Positions 33,680-42,028 of a stretch of 64,000 bases of DNA are shown here, piece by piece. This stretch comes from Sporomusa acidovorans (GTDB lineage: Bacteria > Bacillota > Negativicutes > Sporomusales > Sporomusaceae): assembly GCF_002257695.2 (NCBI RefSeq), contig NZ_CP155571.1. One strand, written 5' to 3'. Below the pieces are notes generated by a model. The model had not been told where the DNA came from. It saw only the letters and a list, made by a program, of their open reading frames with translations, and did no database searches. Every line of letters begins with the position of its first letter. The first letter of the stretch is position 1. Both the position numbers and the translations under genes were made by a program.

Positions 33680-35116
33680 ATGACTATTGATCAAAGTTTA
33701 GTTGCAAAAATTACGGCAGAAGTAATTGCCCGGGTTCAGGAGAGTAAAAGTGACACTGCAGGCAATAGCGGGATCTTTGCAACAATTGAGGAAGCGGTGA
33801 AAGCGGCCCGTACGGCGTATAACCAGCTAAAAAAACTGTCGATTGCCCAAAGAGAAGAACTCATTCAGGCTATGCGCCAGGTTGCACGTGACCATGCGGA
33901 AGAACTGGCTGAAATGGCAGTCACAGAATCAGGGATGGGCCGGGTTGCCGATAAAATTATTAAACATCGCCTGGTTGCCGACAAGACTCCCGGTACGGAA
34001 GGGCTGCGCACCGAAGCATGGACCGGCGACCGCGGATTAACACTGCTCGAGATGGGGCCTTATGGTGTAATTGGTTCGATTACGCCGACAACCAATCCGT
34101 GTGCGACCGTGCTGTGCAACGCAATCGGTATGATCGCTGCCGGTAATGCGGTTGTGTTCAGTCCTCATCCCACAGCCAAAAATACTTCGCTATTGACAAT
34201 CAAACTATTGAATGAGGCCATTATTAAGGCCGGTGGTCCTGCCAACCTGTTAACGGCCGTTGCGGAACCCTCACTGAAAGCCACCAACGCGATGATGAGT
34301 CATCCGGGAATTAATATGCTGGTAGCGACAGGCGGCCCTGGCGTAGTCAAGGCGGTTATGTCTTCCGGGAAAAAAGCCATTGGGGCCGGTGCCGGCAACC
34401 CGCCTGCGGTTGTTGATGAAACCGCCGATATTGAAAAAGCAGCCAGAGACATTATTGCCGGCTGTTCATTTGACAATAACCTGCCGTGTATTGCCGAAAA
34501 GGAAGTCATTGTTGTAGGCTGCGTAGCGGACAAGTTGATGTCCTACATGCAGCGGTACGGGGCTTACTTGATTTCCGGGCAGGACATTGACCGGTTGGCG
34601 AAAGTTATTTTGACGGAAAAAGAGGAACTGGCCGCCAGCGGTTGTACGGAAAAACCTAAAAGGAGTTATGCCGTCAATAAAAAGTTCGTCGGCAAAGATG
34701 CCAAGTATATTTTAAGCCAAATCGGCATTAATGTTCCCGACAGTGTCAAAGTTGTCATTTGTGAGGCAGCCGCCGACCATCCGTTTGTTCTAGAAGAATT
34801 AATGATGCCGGTACTGCCGGTTGTTCAGGTAAAAGACATTGACGCCGCGATTGAACTTGCCGTGAAAGTTGAGCATGGCAACAGACATACGGCCATTATG
34901 CATTCCAAAAACGTCGATAACCTCACCAGACTGGCCAAAGCGATTGAGACTACGATATTTGTAAAAAACGCTCCGTCCTTTGCCGGCATTGGCGTAGGCG
35001 GCGAGGGATTCACTACCTTTACAATCGCAGGACCTACCGGCGAGGGACTTACGTCGGCACGCAGCTTTACCCGCCAGCGTCGTTGTGTTCTTGTTGATGG
35101 GTTTTCTATCGTGTGA
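33680..35116 (+). CDS. pduP: CoA-acylating propionaldehyde dehydrogenase
   Basis: 478 residues, aldehyde dehydrogenase superfamily, PduP/EutE branch. GSITPTTNPCATVLCNAIGMIAAGNAV is the cofactor region; the catalytic Cys is in FDNNLPCIAEKEV near residue 275. It oxidises propanal (or 3-hydroxypropanal) with NAD and CoA to the acyl-CoA. The N-terminal 18 residues (MTIDQSLVAKITAEVIARV) match the PduP targeting peptide. GGAAGGAGG upstream. Confidence 0.94.
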   Translation: MTIDQSLVAKITAEVIARVQESKSDTAGNSGIFATIEEAVKAARTAYNQLKKLSIAQREELIQAMRQVARDHAEELAEMAVTESGMGRVADKIIKHRLVADKTPGTEGLRTEAWTGDRGLTLLEMGPYGVIGSITPTTNPCATVLCNAIGMIAAGNAVVFSPHPTAKNTSLLTIKLLNEAIIKAGGPANLLTAVAEPSLKATNAMMSHPGINMLVATGGPGVVKAVMSSGKKAIGAGAGNPPAVVDETADIEKAARDIIAGCSFDNNLPCIAEKEVIVVGCVADKLMSYMQRYGAYLISGQDIDRLAKVILTEKEELAASGCTEKPKRSYAVNKKFVGKDAKYILSQIGINVPDSVKVVICEAAADHPFVLEELMMPVLPVVQVKDIDAAIELAVKVEHGNRHTAIMHSKNVDNLTRLAKAIETTIFVKNAPSFAGIGVGGEGFTTFTIAGPTGEGLTSARSFTRQRRCVLVDGFSIV

Positions 35117-35141
35117 GTAACAGGCTACGCCAAGAGAGTAG

Positions 35142-36476
35142 GTGAGAAGGTTGCGGGAAGAAATCATTGCGGCCGTAAAAGCGGCAGGCGTCGTGGGAGC
35201 CGGCGGTGCCGGCTTCCCCACCCATGTTAAAATCAATGCCAGTGTCGATACCGTTATTGTTAACGGTGCTGAGTGCGAACCGTTATTAAGAGCTCATCAA
35301 CTGATTATGGCCAGTGAGAGTGCCAAATTGATTGCCGGCCTAAAAACCGTGATGGCGGCTACCGGTGCCCGGCAGGGCGTTATTGGCTTAAAACATAAGT
35401 ATGAAGACGCTGCAGCCAAACTGCAGGCCGAACTAAAAAATGAACAAGCAATAGAACTTTTTTTCCTGCCTGACATTTATCCCGCCGGTGACGAGCAGGT
35501 TCTCGTTCATGAGGTCACAGGCAGAATTGTACCGGAAGGCGGCATCCCGCTTCATGTCGGCGTGGTTGTCGCCAATGTCGAAACGTTAATTAATGTCGCT
35601 GAAGCCGTCGCCGGGCAACCTGTTACCGATAAATACGTTACCGTAACAGGAGCGGTGAATAAACCGGCTACCTTTAAAGTGCCGATTGGGATAGCCATCC
35701 GTGAACTGATCCAGATGGCCGGCGGGGCTACCGTGCCTAATTATGCCGTGATCGACGGCGGCCCCATGATGGGGAAGCTGACAACCGCTGACCAGCCTGT
35801 TACCAAAACAACCGGCGGCGTCATCGTCCTGCCTGCCGATCATTCCTTAGTAACGCAAAAAGATACACCTTGGTCGGTTATTGCCAACAGAGCCAAGGCG
35901 GTGTGCTGCAACTGCCGCGCCTGTACCGATGTATGTCCGCGCAACTTGCTGGGCCACAGCCTTGAACCGCACCGGATTATGCAGGCCCTTGGCAGGGGGC
36001 AATATAACGAGGCCGATGTTGTTACCAAGGCATTCTTATGTTCCGAATGCGGCGCTTGCGACAGTTTTGGCTGTACTATGGGATTATCGCCACGGCGGGT
36101 TAACGCCGAGTTGAAACGGCAGTTTGGCAAGGCAAAAATAAAAAATCCCCATAATGCCAAGCCGCAAAGCCCGCGTGAAAACCGGGGCTATCGCCTGATT
36201 CCCACGAAACGGCTGCTTTACCGTTTGGGACTGGGACAGTATGATGCTAAAGCACCTTTAAGCACTGAACCAGTGACAGCCAAAGACGTCAAAATACTGC
36301 TTTCACAGCATATTGGCGCACCGGCTAAACCGGTTGTTGCTGTAGGGGACACGGTCAACAAAGGGGATCTTATCGCCGTTATTCCTGAAGGCGCAGCAGT
36401 GGGAACCAATCTGCATGCCAGCATTTCCGGACAGGTATATGCTGTGGACGGCTCGATTGCTATTCGGGCAATGTAA
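35142..36476 (+). CDS. pduS: Cobalamin reductase PduS
   Basis: 444 residues. An N-terminal flavin/NADH region of the RnfC/Nqo1 type (GVVGAGGAGFPTHVK, VNGAECEPLL), an SLBB-like part, then two four-Cys clusters, CCNCRACTDVCP and CSECGACDSFGC (the second with one Cys spaced differently), and a C-terminal barrel-sandwich segment. PduS reduces cob(III)alamin to cob(I)alamin for PduO. The start is uncertain: GTG 35142 or TTG 35151 are both near an AGGTGAGAAGG stretch. Confidence 0.92.
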   Translation: MRRLREEIIAAVKAAGVVGAGGAGFPTHVKINASVDTVIVNGAECEPLLRAHQLIMASESAKLIAGLKTVMAATGARQGVIGLKHKYEDAAAKLQAELKNEQAIELFFLPDIYPAGDEQVLVHEVTGRIVPEGGIPLHVGVVVANVETLINVAEAVAGQPVTDKYVTVTGAVNKPATFKVPIGIAIRELIQMAGGATVPNYAVIDGGPMMGKLTTADQPVTKTTGGVIVLPADHSLVTQKDTPWSVIANRAKAVCCNCRACTDVCPRNLLGHSLEPHRIMQALGRGQYNEADVVTKAFLCSECGACDSFGCTMGLSPRRVNAELKRQFGKAKIKNPHNAKPQSPRENRGYRLIPTKRLLYRLGLGQYDAKAPLSTEPVTAKDVKILLSQHIGAPAKPVVAVGDTVNKGDLIAVIPEGAAVGTNLHASISGQVYAVDGSIAIRAM

Positions 36477-36498
36477 CAAAGGCAGGGGGAGAATCAAA

Positions 36499-37050
36499 AT
36501 GAAACGTGCCATAGGATTACTGGAAATTAAAAATATTACAAAAGGCATTTTGGTTGCCGACGCCATGCTAAAGGCGGCTAATGTTGAGCTGGTCATGTCT
36601 CAACCCCTGTGCCCGGGAAAATATGTTGTAATGGTCAGCGGCGACGTCGGCGCGGTGCAAAGCGCGGTGCGCAGCGGCAAAAGTGTTGGCGGTACAGAGA
36701 ATGTGGTGGATGAATTTGTTCTTCCCAACGTCCATACTGATGTATTACACGCTTTATCGGGATGTACAGAGGTTAAACAGATCAAGGCGCTAGGGGTAAT
36801 TGAAAGCTACTCGGTAGCTTCGGCGGTTGTCGCCGCCGATACGGCCGCGAAGGCGGCTGCCGTGCAATTACTTGAAGTCCGTCTGGCGCGGGGCATGGGC
36901 GGTAAAGCGGTTGTTTCCATGACCGGTGAGGTTGGTGCAGTGACAGCTGCTGTTCGGACTGGCAGCAATGCAATTAAGGACAGTGGGTTCCTGGTTGACC
37001 AGCTGGTTATTGCCGCACCACATCATAGTTTGCATCAGGCGTTATTTTAA
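36499..37050 (+). CDS. pduT: Tandem-BMC shell protein PduT with iron-sulfur site
   Basis: 183 residues with two BMC domains (AIGLLEIKNITKGILVADAML; ALGVIESYSVASAVVAADTAA). Cys38 in QPLCPGKYVV matches the Cys that binds a 4Fe-4S cluster at the centre of the PduT trimer, suggesting an electron path through the shell, probably to PduS encoded next to it. The start at 36499 follows CAGGGGGAG; the same frame is open upstream within pduS but that part is not BMC-like. Confidence 0.92.
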   Translation: MKRAIGLLEIKNITKGILVADAMLKAANVELVMSQPLCPGKYVVMVSGDVGAVQSAVRSGKSVGGTENVVDEFVLPNVHTDVLHALSGCTEVKQIKALGVIESYSVASAVVAADTAAKAAAVQLLEVRLARGMGGKAVVSMTGEVGAVTAAVRTGSNAIKDSGFLVDQLVIAAPHHSLHQALF

Positions 37051-37071
37051 GAAAAAAGGAGGATTTTTTTA

Positions 37072-37800
37072 ATGACAACTCCGTATTTTGGTGAATTTCT
37101 CGGTACGGCTATTCTAATTATCTTTGGTAATGGTGTAGTTGCGAACTCTTTATTGAAATTTTCCAAGGCTGAAGGATCTGGTTGGTTTAATATCATAACC
37201 GGTTGGATGGTCGGTGTTGGCATGGGAGTATATGTTGCTATCGCCTGCGGGGCGCCGCAGGGAGATATTAATCCTGCCGTAACCTTTGCTAAACTACTTA
37301 ACGGTGTTTATACAACTCCTGAAGCTATTATGATTATGATTGCTCAAACCGCGGGCGGTTTTGTTGGCGGCTGTATTACCTATCTCTTCTTCCGGGGCCA
37401 TTGGGAAGCCACAGAAGATCAGGGGATAAAATTGGGCGTTTTCTGCACCGGTCCGGCCATTCGCAATTATGGGCAAAACCTGTTATGCGAAGTTATTGCC
37501 ACGTTCATGCTGGTATTTGTAATTTTTTCTATGTTCTCCAAGCCAGTTGGCGGTATGGCGCCGGGGTTTGGCCCCTTTATGGTTGCAGTATTAATCTGGG
37601 GCTTAGGCTCCGCACTAGGCGGTACTACTGGCTATGCTATGAATCCTGCCCGTGATTTGGGGCCAAGGCTTGCTCATGCTTTCTGCCCGATTCCCGGCAA
37701 AGGCTCTTCTGACTGGGCCTATTCCTGGGTTCCGATCGTTGGGCCGTTTATTGGCGGTGGCATAGCTTTTGCACTGGCCAAATCAATCGGAATAATTTGA
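37072..37800 (+). CDS. pduF: Propanediol/glycerol diffusion facilitator, copy 1
   Basis: 242 residues of the MIP (aquaglyceroporin) family, six membrane helices plus two half-helices. The NPA motifs are visible as DINPAVTFAKL and AMNPARDLGPR. The Asp after the second NPA is typical of glycerol facilitators. It lets diol or glycerol enter. AAAGGAGG upstream; directly after pduT, so probably the end of the main operon. Confidence 0.9.
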   Translation: MTTPYFGEFLGTAILIIFGNGVVANSLLKFSKAEGSGWFNIITGWMVGVGMGVYVAIACGAPQGDINPAVTFAKLLNGVYTTPEAIMIMIAQTAGGFVGGCITYLFFRGHWEATEDQGIKLGVFCTGPAIRNYGQNLLCEVIATFMLVFVIFSMFSKPVGGMAPGFGPFMVAVLIWGLGSALGGTTGYAMNPARDLGPRLAHAFCPIPGKGSSDWAYSWVPIVGPFIGGGIAFALAKSIGII

Positions 37801-37816
37801 TATAACTTATAACAGA

Positions 37817-37873
37817 GTGCAACCAGCGGCTAGCGCTTTCGCCAAAGGCTCGGCGTTAGCCGGGTTTTCTAAT
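37817..37873 (+). repeat. Dispersed double-hairpin intergenic repeat, copy B
   Basis: GTGCAACCAGCGGCTAGCGC..GCGTTAGCCGGGTTTTCT, the second half of copy A, right after the first facilitator gene. The hairpin and T tail may act as terminator between the two facilitator genes. The remaining bases to 38100 hold nothing recognisable. Confidence 0.7.
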
Positions 37874-38118
37874 GAATCTTCTGTTTGTGAAATAAATAAT
37901 TTTTGAACAAGCAGGAATAGATGAAATAGTCGTAGAATATAAATTTATCGAAAAATTAGAAAAATATCGGGACAGAGATTGAAGAGAAGTCCATTCAACG
38001 CCAGGGTAAATACAATGGTGCTGTTTTGGATTTCTTTTTTTATATCTAAGCTGAGGTGATGCCATGTAAAAACAACGATATCACTGATTACAAGTAAACT
38101 AAAAAGGGGGATTAAGTG

Positions 38119-38847
38119 ATGGCAACTCCGTATTTAGGTGAATTTCTTGGTACGGCTGTTCTGATTATTTTTGGAAATGGTGTAGTTGCGAACTCTTTAT
38201 TAAAATTTTCTAAGGCCGAAGGTTCCGGTTGGTTTAATATTATTACCGGCTGGATGATTGGCGTTGGCATGGGCGTTTATGTTGCTATGGCTTGTGGAGC
38301 ACCACAAGCGGATATTAATCCTGCTGTCACCTTTGCAAAACTGCTTAATGGGGTGTATGCGACTCCTGAAGCTATTATGATTATGATTGCTCAAATTGCG
38401 GGTGGTTTTGTTGGCGGCTGTATTACTTATCTTTTCTTCCGGGGGCATTGGGAAGTCACAGAAGATCAGGGAATAAAACTGGGGGTTTTCTGCACAGGCC
38501 CGGCCATTCGTAATTATGGACAGAACCTGTTATGTGAAATTATTGCTACTTTTATGTTGGTGTTTGTAATATTTGCTATGTTTTCCAAACCAGTTGGTGG
38601 AATGGCACCAGGATTTGGCCCGTTTATGGTTGCTGTTTTAGTTTGGGGTTTAGGTTCCAGCCTGGGCGGGACTACCGGTTATGCTTTGAATCCCGCACGT
38701 GACTTGGGCCCAAGACTTGCACATGCCTTTTGTCCAATTCCCGGCAAAGGTTCGTCTGATTGGGCCTATTCCTGGGTTCCAGTCGTTGGACCGTTTATTG
38801 GTGGCGGTTTAGCATTTGTAGTGGCTAAATCATTAAGTATAATCTAA
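38119..38847 (+). CDS. Propanediol/glycerol diffusion facilitator, copy 2
   Basis: 242 residues, almost identical to the protein at 37072; only about fifteen positions differ (for example V-to-I in GWMIGVGMG and M-to-L in YALNPAR). Both NPA motifs are intact. DNA differences are mainly at third positions with more A/T than in copy 1. AAAGGGGG site before ATG 38119. A tandem duplicate with its own upstream region of about 300 bases, so it may be expressed independently. Confidence 0.9.
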   Translation: MATPYLGEFLGTAVLIIFGNGVVANSLLKFSKAEGSGWFNIITGWMIGVGMGVYVAMACGAPQADINPAVTFAKLLNGVYATPEAIMIMIAQIAGGFVGGCITYLFFRGHWEVTEDQGIKLGVFCTGPAIRNYGQNLLCEIIATFMLVFVIFAMFSKPVGGMAPGFGPFMVAVLVWGLGSSLGGTTGYALNPARDLGPRLAHAFCPIPGKGSSDWAYSWVPVVGPFIGGGLAFVVAKSLSII

Positions 38848-38870
38848 TAATATTATTATACTAGGATGTC

Positions 38871-38925
38871 TTGGAAGCTATCTCAAAGGTTTTTAACCTA
38901 TTAGAGATAGCTTCTTATAATTTGA
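38871..38925 (+). terminator. Terminator after the second facilitator
   Basis: GAAGCTATCTC..GAGATAGCTTC, an eleven-pair stem with a loop of about 19 bases, followed by TTATAATTT. The T tract is weak, but position and stem length support termination. Confidence 0.6.
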
Positions 38926-39026
38926 TAGATTTTATTAGACTGAAATTAAGGTTAGTAAAAGCACAAGTCAAGCGCTAGCGGTGGGTCGTTACTAACACCC
39001 TGACAGAAGAAAATCTTTATTGCCTT

Positions 39027-39497
39027 TCATTTCGTAGCATTCTTTATAAAAACTTGACATAGGGCATCACTAAAGTTTTGGATTCCTTCAAGTGTTGTCT
39101 CACGTTTATTTTCAGGTATTTTTTCTAATATAGATTCAAAATAACGACGCGAGTTTAGTTCAATTTCCTGAAAAGTTTTTTGCCCTTTTTCTGTTAGTAT
39201 AATGTCTACATATCGGCGGTCATCTGGGTTTTGATTACGATCAAGATACCCTTTATTTACTAAGTCATCTACTGTCCTACTTACTGCACTTTTAGTTATA
39301 TTTAGCCGAGTTGCAAGTTCATTTACCGAAATTTTGCTTTCTTGTGCGGTTTCCCATATTACATGACACTGCGCATACGTGCAGTCGTAGCAAAATGTTT
39401 TTTTACCTTCCAATACGCCTAAGCTTCTCATAAAAGTTTTTATAGCGTTTCTCATAGTAGAAATGTTTTTGGGCTCCTTTGTCATTCTATCGACCAT
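39027..39497 (-). CDS. MarR family regulator with N-terminal cysteines
   Basis: 156 residues. The winged-helix region is clear: ISVNELATRLNITKSAVSRTVDDLVNKGYL then DDRRYVDIILTEKGQ. Before it, KTFCYDCTYAQCHV has three cysteines, as in MarR members that respond to thiols, metals or oxidants. It is divergent from a small cysteine-rich gene and a candidate operator lies between them. Starts at GTG/ATG choices: ATG 39497 or, 15 bases in, ATG 39482. It borders the arsenic cluster. Confidence 0.82.
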   Translation of the reverse strand: MVDRMTKEPKNISTMRNAIKTFMRSLGVLEGKKTFCYDCTYAQCHVIWETAQESKISVNELATRLNITKSAVSRTVDDLVNKGYLDRNQNPDDRRYVDIILTEKGQKTFQEIELNSRRYFESILEKIPENKRETTLEGIQNFSDALCQVFIKNATK

Positions 39498-39533
39498 CTT
39501 TCTTAGTGTAATTCAAGGTGGTTAGTGAAGTAT

Positions 39534-39566
39534 ACTGTTGACGATGTAAACAGTTAATGATACAAT
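39534..39566 (+). promoter_or_regulatory. Promoter with overlapping inverted repeat, probable MarR site
   Basis: TTGACG (39538-39543), 17 bases, TACAAT (39561-39566) on the plus strand. ACTGTT (39534) and AACAGT (39549-39554) form an inverted repeat that overlaps the -35 box, as expected for repression by the divergently encoded MarR protein. Confidence 0.55.
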
Positions 39567-39690
39567 TTAATTATACCTATATTTGGTAATCGTGTAAATA
39601 ATTCCTTCAAAATATACGAGTATTTTGCAAATATTTTTCAAACCTGCTCAACTAGGTTGAATGACCAAATTAAAATAGGGGGGATTAAGC

Positions 39691-39918
39691 ATGTTAGTAA
39701 AATGTTTTTCTTGTGGAATTGCTGATCGATTAGCTGACGGAAAGTTATGGTGTCTTAAATATCAGTTCGAGTTATCAAACGCAATTGCCGAAGAAAAATC
39801 TAACTGTTATTATTTTGCTGAACCCCAGTATGAGGACGGGGAGCCTTTGACTGCGGAACAAAATCTAATGATTAAAGAATGCGAACTGGCCTCTCGGCGG
39901 ATGCGTGGACCGGTATAA
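39691..39918 (+). CDS. Small cysteine-containing protein of unknown function
   Basis: 75 residues, beginning MLVKCFSCGIADRLADGKLWC. Four cysteines (CxxC, C, and C in SNCYYF) suggest zinc or iron-sulfur binding. No membrane segment. AGGGGGG site upstream; follows the MarR operator, so probably MarR-controlled with the next gene. Family not recognised. Confidence 0.65.
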   Translation: MLVKCFSCGIADRLADGKLWCLKYQFELSNAIAEEKSNCYYFAEPQYEDGEPLTAEQNLMIKECELASRRMRGPV

Positions 39919-39991
39919 AATCATATTCAACTATTTGTTTACCTGGTTAAGCGCGGTTTTCTTCTAATGAATTAATTGGGGAGGATGTAAT

Positions 39992-40561
39992 TTGGATAAA
40001 AAAATGCTAGTTATCATTCCATGTTGTGGCATTGATTCTGTTTATGGCCTGATGACACAAGAAATAGCGTTAAAGGTGAAAGAAGAGCTGAATAAGCAGG
40101 CGAAACTTCTTGGTTTAGCCTATCTGGTAAATGGAGAAATAGATGCGATACAAACAATAACCAATATACCGTGTATTGTTATCAATGGTTGTAATAAAAT
40201 GTGCGCATCCAACATTGTCGATATAATGGGTGGCGATATTGACATTGAATATACTATTGATCGCCTAGTGGCCGGTGTTGATACTGTAAGTCTAGGCAAT
40301 GTTGTTAGACTAAGCGAAAGTGGAGAAAGGCAAATCTGCGAAATAGCTGGTAAATTAATAGCCGATTTAAAACTTACCGAAAAGGGGGCGGAGAAACTCC
40401 AAGAATACCAGGAGAAAGGGATTACTTTTCAAGAAGTCAACACAAGTGTACACGCATGGGCTAAGAAATTGTGTAAAGATCGATATGGTTCTGATAAAGT
40501 ACCTGTCATTGTCAAAGATGGAGTTGCGATACAAATTGGCGATGTCGATGGCAAGGGCTGA
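39992..40561 (+). CDS. DGC-like putative zinc-binding protein
   Basis: 189 residues. The sequence resembles the DGC domain proteins, in which cysteines bind zinc: CCGIDSVYG near the start, then IVINGCNKMCASNIV where the family has DGC, here NGC. Segments TQEIALKVKEEL and TVSLGNVVRL fit the fold. TTG start after GGAGGA at 39978. These proteins often accompany arsR, permease and thioredoxin genes, as here. Function unknown. Confidence 0.55.
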   Translation: MDKKMLVIIPCCGIDSVYGLMTQEIALKVKEELNKQAKLLGLAYLVNGEIDAIQTITNIPCIVINGCNKMCASNIVDIMGGDIDIEYTIDRLVAGVDTVSLGNVVRLSESGERQICEIAGKLIADLKLTEKGAEKLQEYQEKGITFQEVNTSVHAWAKKLCKDRYGSDKVPVIVKDGVAIQIGDVDGKG

Positions 40562-40830
40562 CAAATGTGATAGGTTGACCGTGAGTCAACATAGAATTCG
40601 AAGTTTATCAGTTGTTTTGGCATATTGAGGGTCTGCATGTTCAGGCAAAAGAAAACTTTCGTATTGGTACTTATATTACAAATATTTGATCAGGGATATA
40701 AAAATAATCGCGCGGGTTCCCCAAGAAGTTGTGCGCTTTTTAACGTTTGGATTAAAGGTATTGCTATCGCATCAGAAAGCAGGCGGTTATCGGTAAATCC
40801 GAGTCAAGTTCAAGCTAAGGAGGAATCAAG

Positions 40831-41145
40831 ATGGAATTTACAATTGAAGAATCAGCTAGAGAATACATCCGGTGTAAGTCAAAATCATCTGAGTTGGCGA
40901 TTAGTATCAGTGTTGTGGAACGGCCACGAGGGGTTTGAAGTGGCGGCAACTGCGGCGGACAAACGCCGCGTGTCCCATCCGTGCGATTGGGCAAATCTGA
41001 TAAGGCCGTTCATTACCAACAAGTTAATATTGATGGAATTGAAGTATACTATCATCCAGCTGTAGCCGAGATATTTAAAAGGTTAACGATAAAAATAGAA
41101 AAAATCTTCTTCTTCAAACGACTGGTTGCAAGAGATAAAATGTAG
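40831..41145 (+). CDS. HesB-like selenoprotein (in-frame TGA)
   Basis: AAGGAGG at 40817 precedes ATG 40831. The frame runs 104 codons to TAG at 41143 with one internal TGA at 40936-40938 (codon 36): MEFTIEESAREYIRC.., then RPRGV-U-SGGNCGG, then VNIDGIEVYYHPAVAEI. This is the HesB/IscA-related (seleno)protein pattern, in which Sec replaces the conserved Cys. Starting about 17 bases after the TGA, GCGGCG-gacaaa-CGCCGC makes a stem-loop placed like a bacterial SECIS. A second cysteine (SGGNC) follows. Ordinary gene callers would split or miss it. If no Sec machinery exists, it would be a broken gene. Confidence 0.72.
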
Positions 41146-41193
41146 TTTTTTATCTCTTTTGGAAGAGCGGAGAAAAGCTGTAGAGGGAAGACT

Positions 41194-41265
41194 ATGTTGA
41201 TAACAATTGAGGATTCAGCTAAAGAGTATATTCTACGCAAATCAGAAGAACATATATTATCTTAA
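41194..41265 (+). pseudogene. Truncated second HesB-like copy
   Basis: AGAGGGAAG is followed by ATG 41194 and a 23-residue frame, MLITIEDSAKEYILRK.., which mirrors the first 20 residues of the selenoprotein (EFTIEESAREYIRCK) and then stops. The remainder of the domain is absent. It appears to be the relic of a tandem duplicate. Confidence 0.55.
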
Positions 41266-41310
41266 GTTCAGTACGTTGTATAGGTCTGGTAATGGATGCC
41301 AAAAGAATAA

Positions 41311-41340
41311 TTGACAAAAATGAGTAAAAGCGAATATAAT
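41311..41340 (+). promoter_or_regulatory. Promoter of the first arsR gene
   Basis: TTGACA (41311-41316), 18 bases, TATAAT (41335-41340), close to consensus, about 80 bases upstream of the start codon at 41420. Confidence 0.7.
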
Positions 41341-41419
41341 CATATACAAGATAGGTTTTGCTGATATAAAAGATGAAATGTAACAGAACCAATCTAATAT
41401 ATAGGATGTGGTGAGAATA

Positions 41420-41779
41420 ATGGATATTATTGAGATACTCAAGGCTTTGGCTGACGAAACCAGAATAAGAATGTTGAATTTGCTATGTAGAGATACTTTC
41501 TGTGTCTGTGATTTAGAAGAAATATTAAAACTAACCCAGTCTAATGCCTCACGCCATATAACAAAGTTAAAGCATGCTAAACTTATTGTTGGCAAAAAAC
41601 AAGCTCAGTGGATATATTATCGGGTTGACGAAAAAATACTGGAGCAGTATGCCTTCATAAAGGAACTGCTTAAAGAATTGGACAGTGATCCACAATGTCA
41701 AAAGGATTTGATAAGGTTAAAAAAATACAGAGATTTAGGTGGCAGTTGCGAGTTCAGTGTTAAAATTACGGACGATTAA
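41420..41779 (+). CDS. arsR: ArsR family repressor 1
   Basis: 119 residues, winged helix-turn-helix: DIIEILKALADETRIRMLNLL, LTQSNASRHITKLKHAKLI, and the metalloid-sensing Cys pair in FCVCDLEEI (family ELCVCDL). Further cysteines near the end (PQCQKDL, GGSCEF). Releases DNA on binding arsenite or antimonite. ATG 41420 is preferred with GTGGTGAG upstream. Acr3 follows after the dispersed repeat. Confidence 0.88.
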   Translation: MDIIEILKALADETRIRMLNLLCRDTFCVCDLEEILKLTQSNASRHITKLKHAKLIVGKKQAQWIYYRVDEKILEQYAFIKELLKELDSDPQCQKDLIRLKKYRDLGGSCEFSVKITDD

Positions 41780-41787
41780 TTTTTTGC

Positions 41788-41876
41788 CCAGCCAGAAAGT
41801 ATAACTTTCGACTGGATAAGTGCAACCAGCGGCTAGCGCTTTTGCCAAAGGCTCGGCGTTAGCCGGGTTTTCTAAA
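41788..41876 (+). repeat. Dispersed double-hairpin intergenic repeat, copy C
   Basis: The most complete copy: CCAGCCAGAAAGTATAACTTTCGACTGG hairpin, GATAAGTGCAACC, then GGCTAGCGC..GCGTTAGCC with a TTTTCT tail. Lies between arsR and acr3 and may weaken transcription between them. Confidence 0.75.
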
Positions 41877-42028
41877 CACTTAAATGATTAAAATCAATTT
41901 TAATCATAAATTGCTCTGATGCTATCTATATATTACAAATAAGGAGGTGAATATACGGAATTAGCTAAGAAGGCATGGGGTTAGACCTTCAAAGTTCATA
42001 CTATAACAAGTAAAGGGGGAATAGTAAA

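Noticed and set aside
40625..41065. A 146-codon plus-strand frame covering the selenoprotein region
   Set aside because: No ribosome binding site, atypical composition, and it overlaps in another frame the well-supported HesB-like frame with TGA at codon 36.
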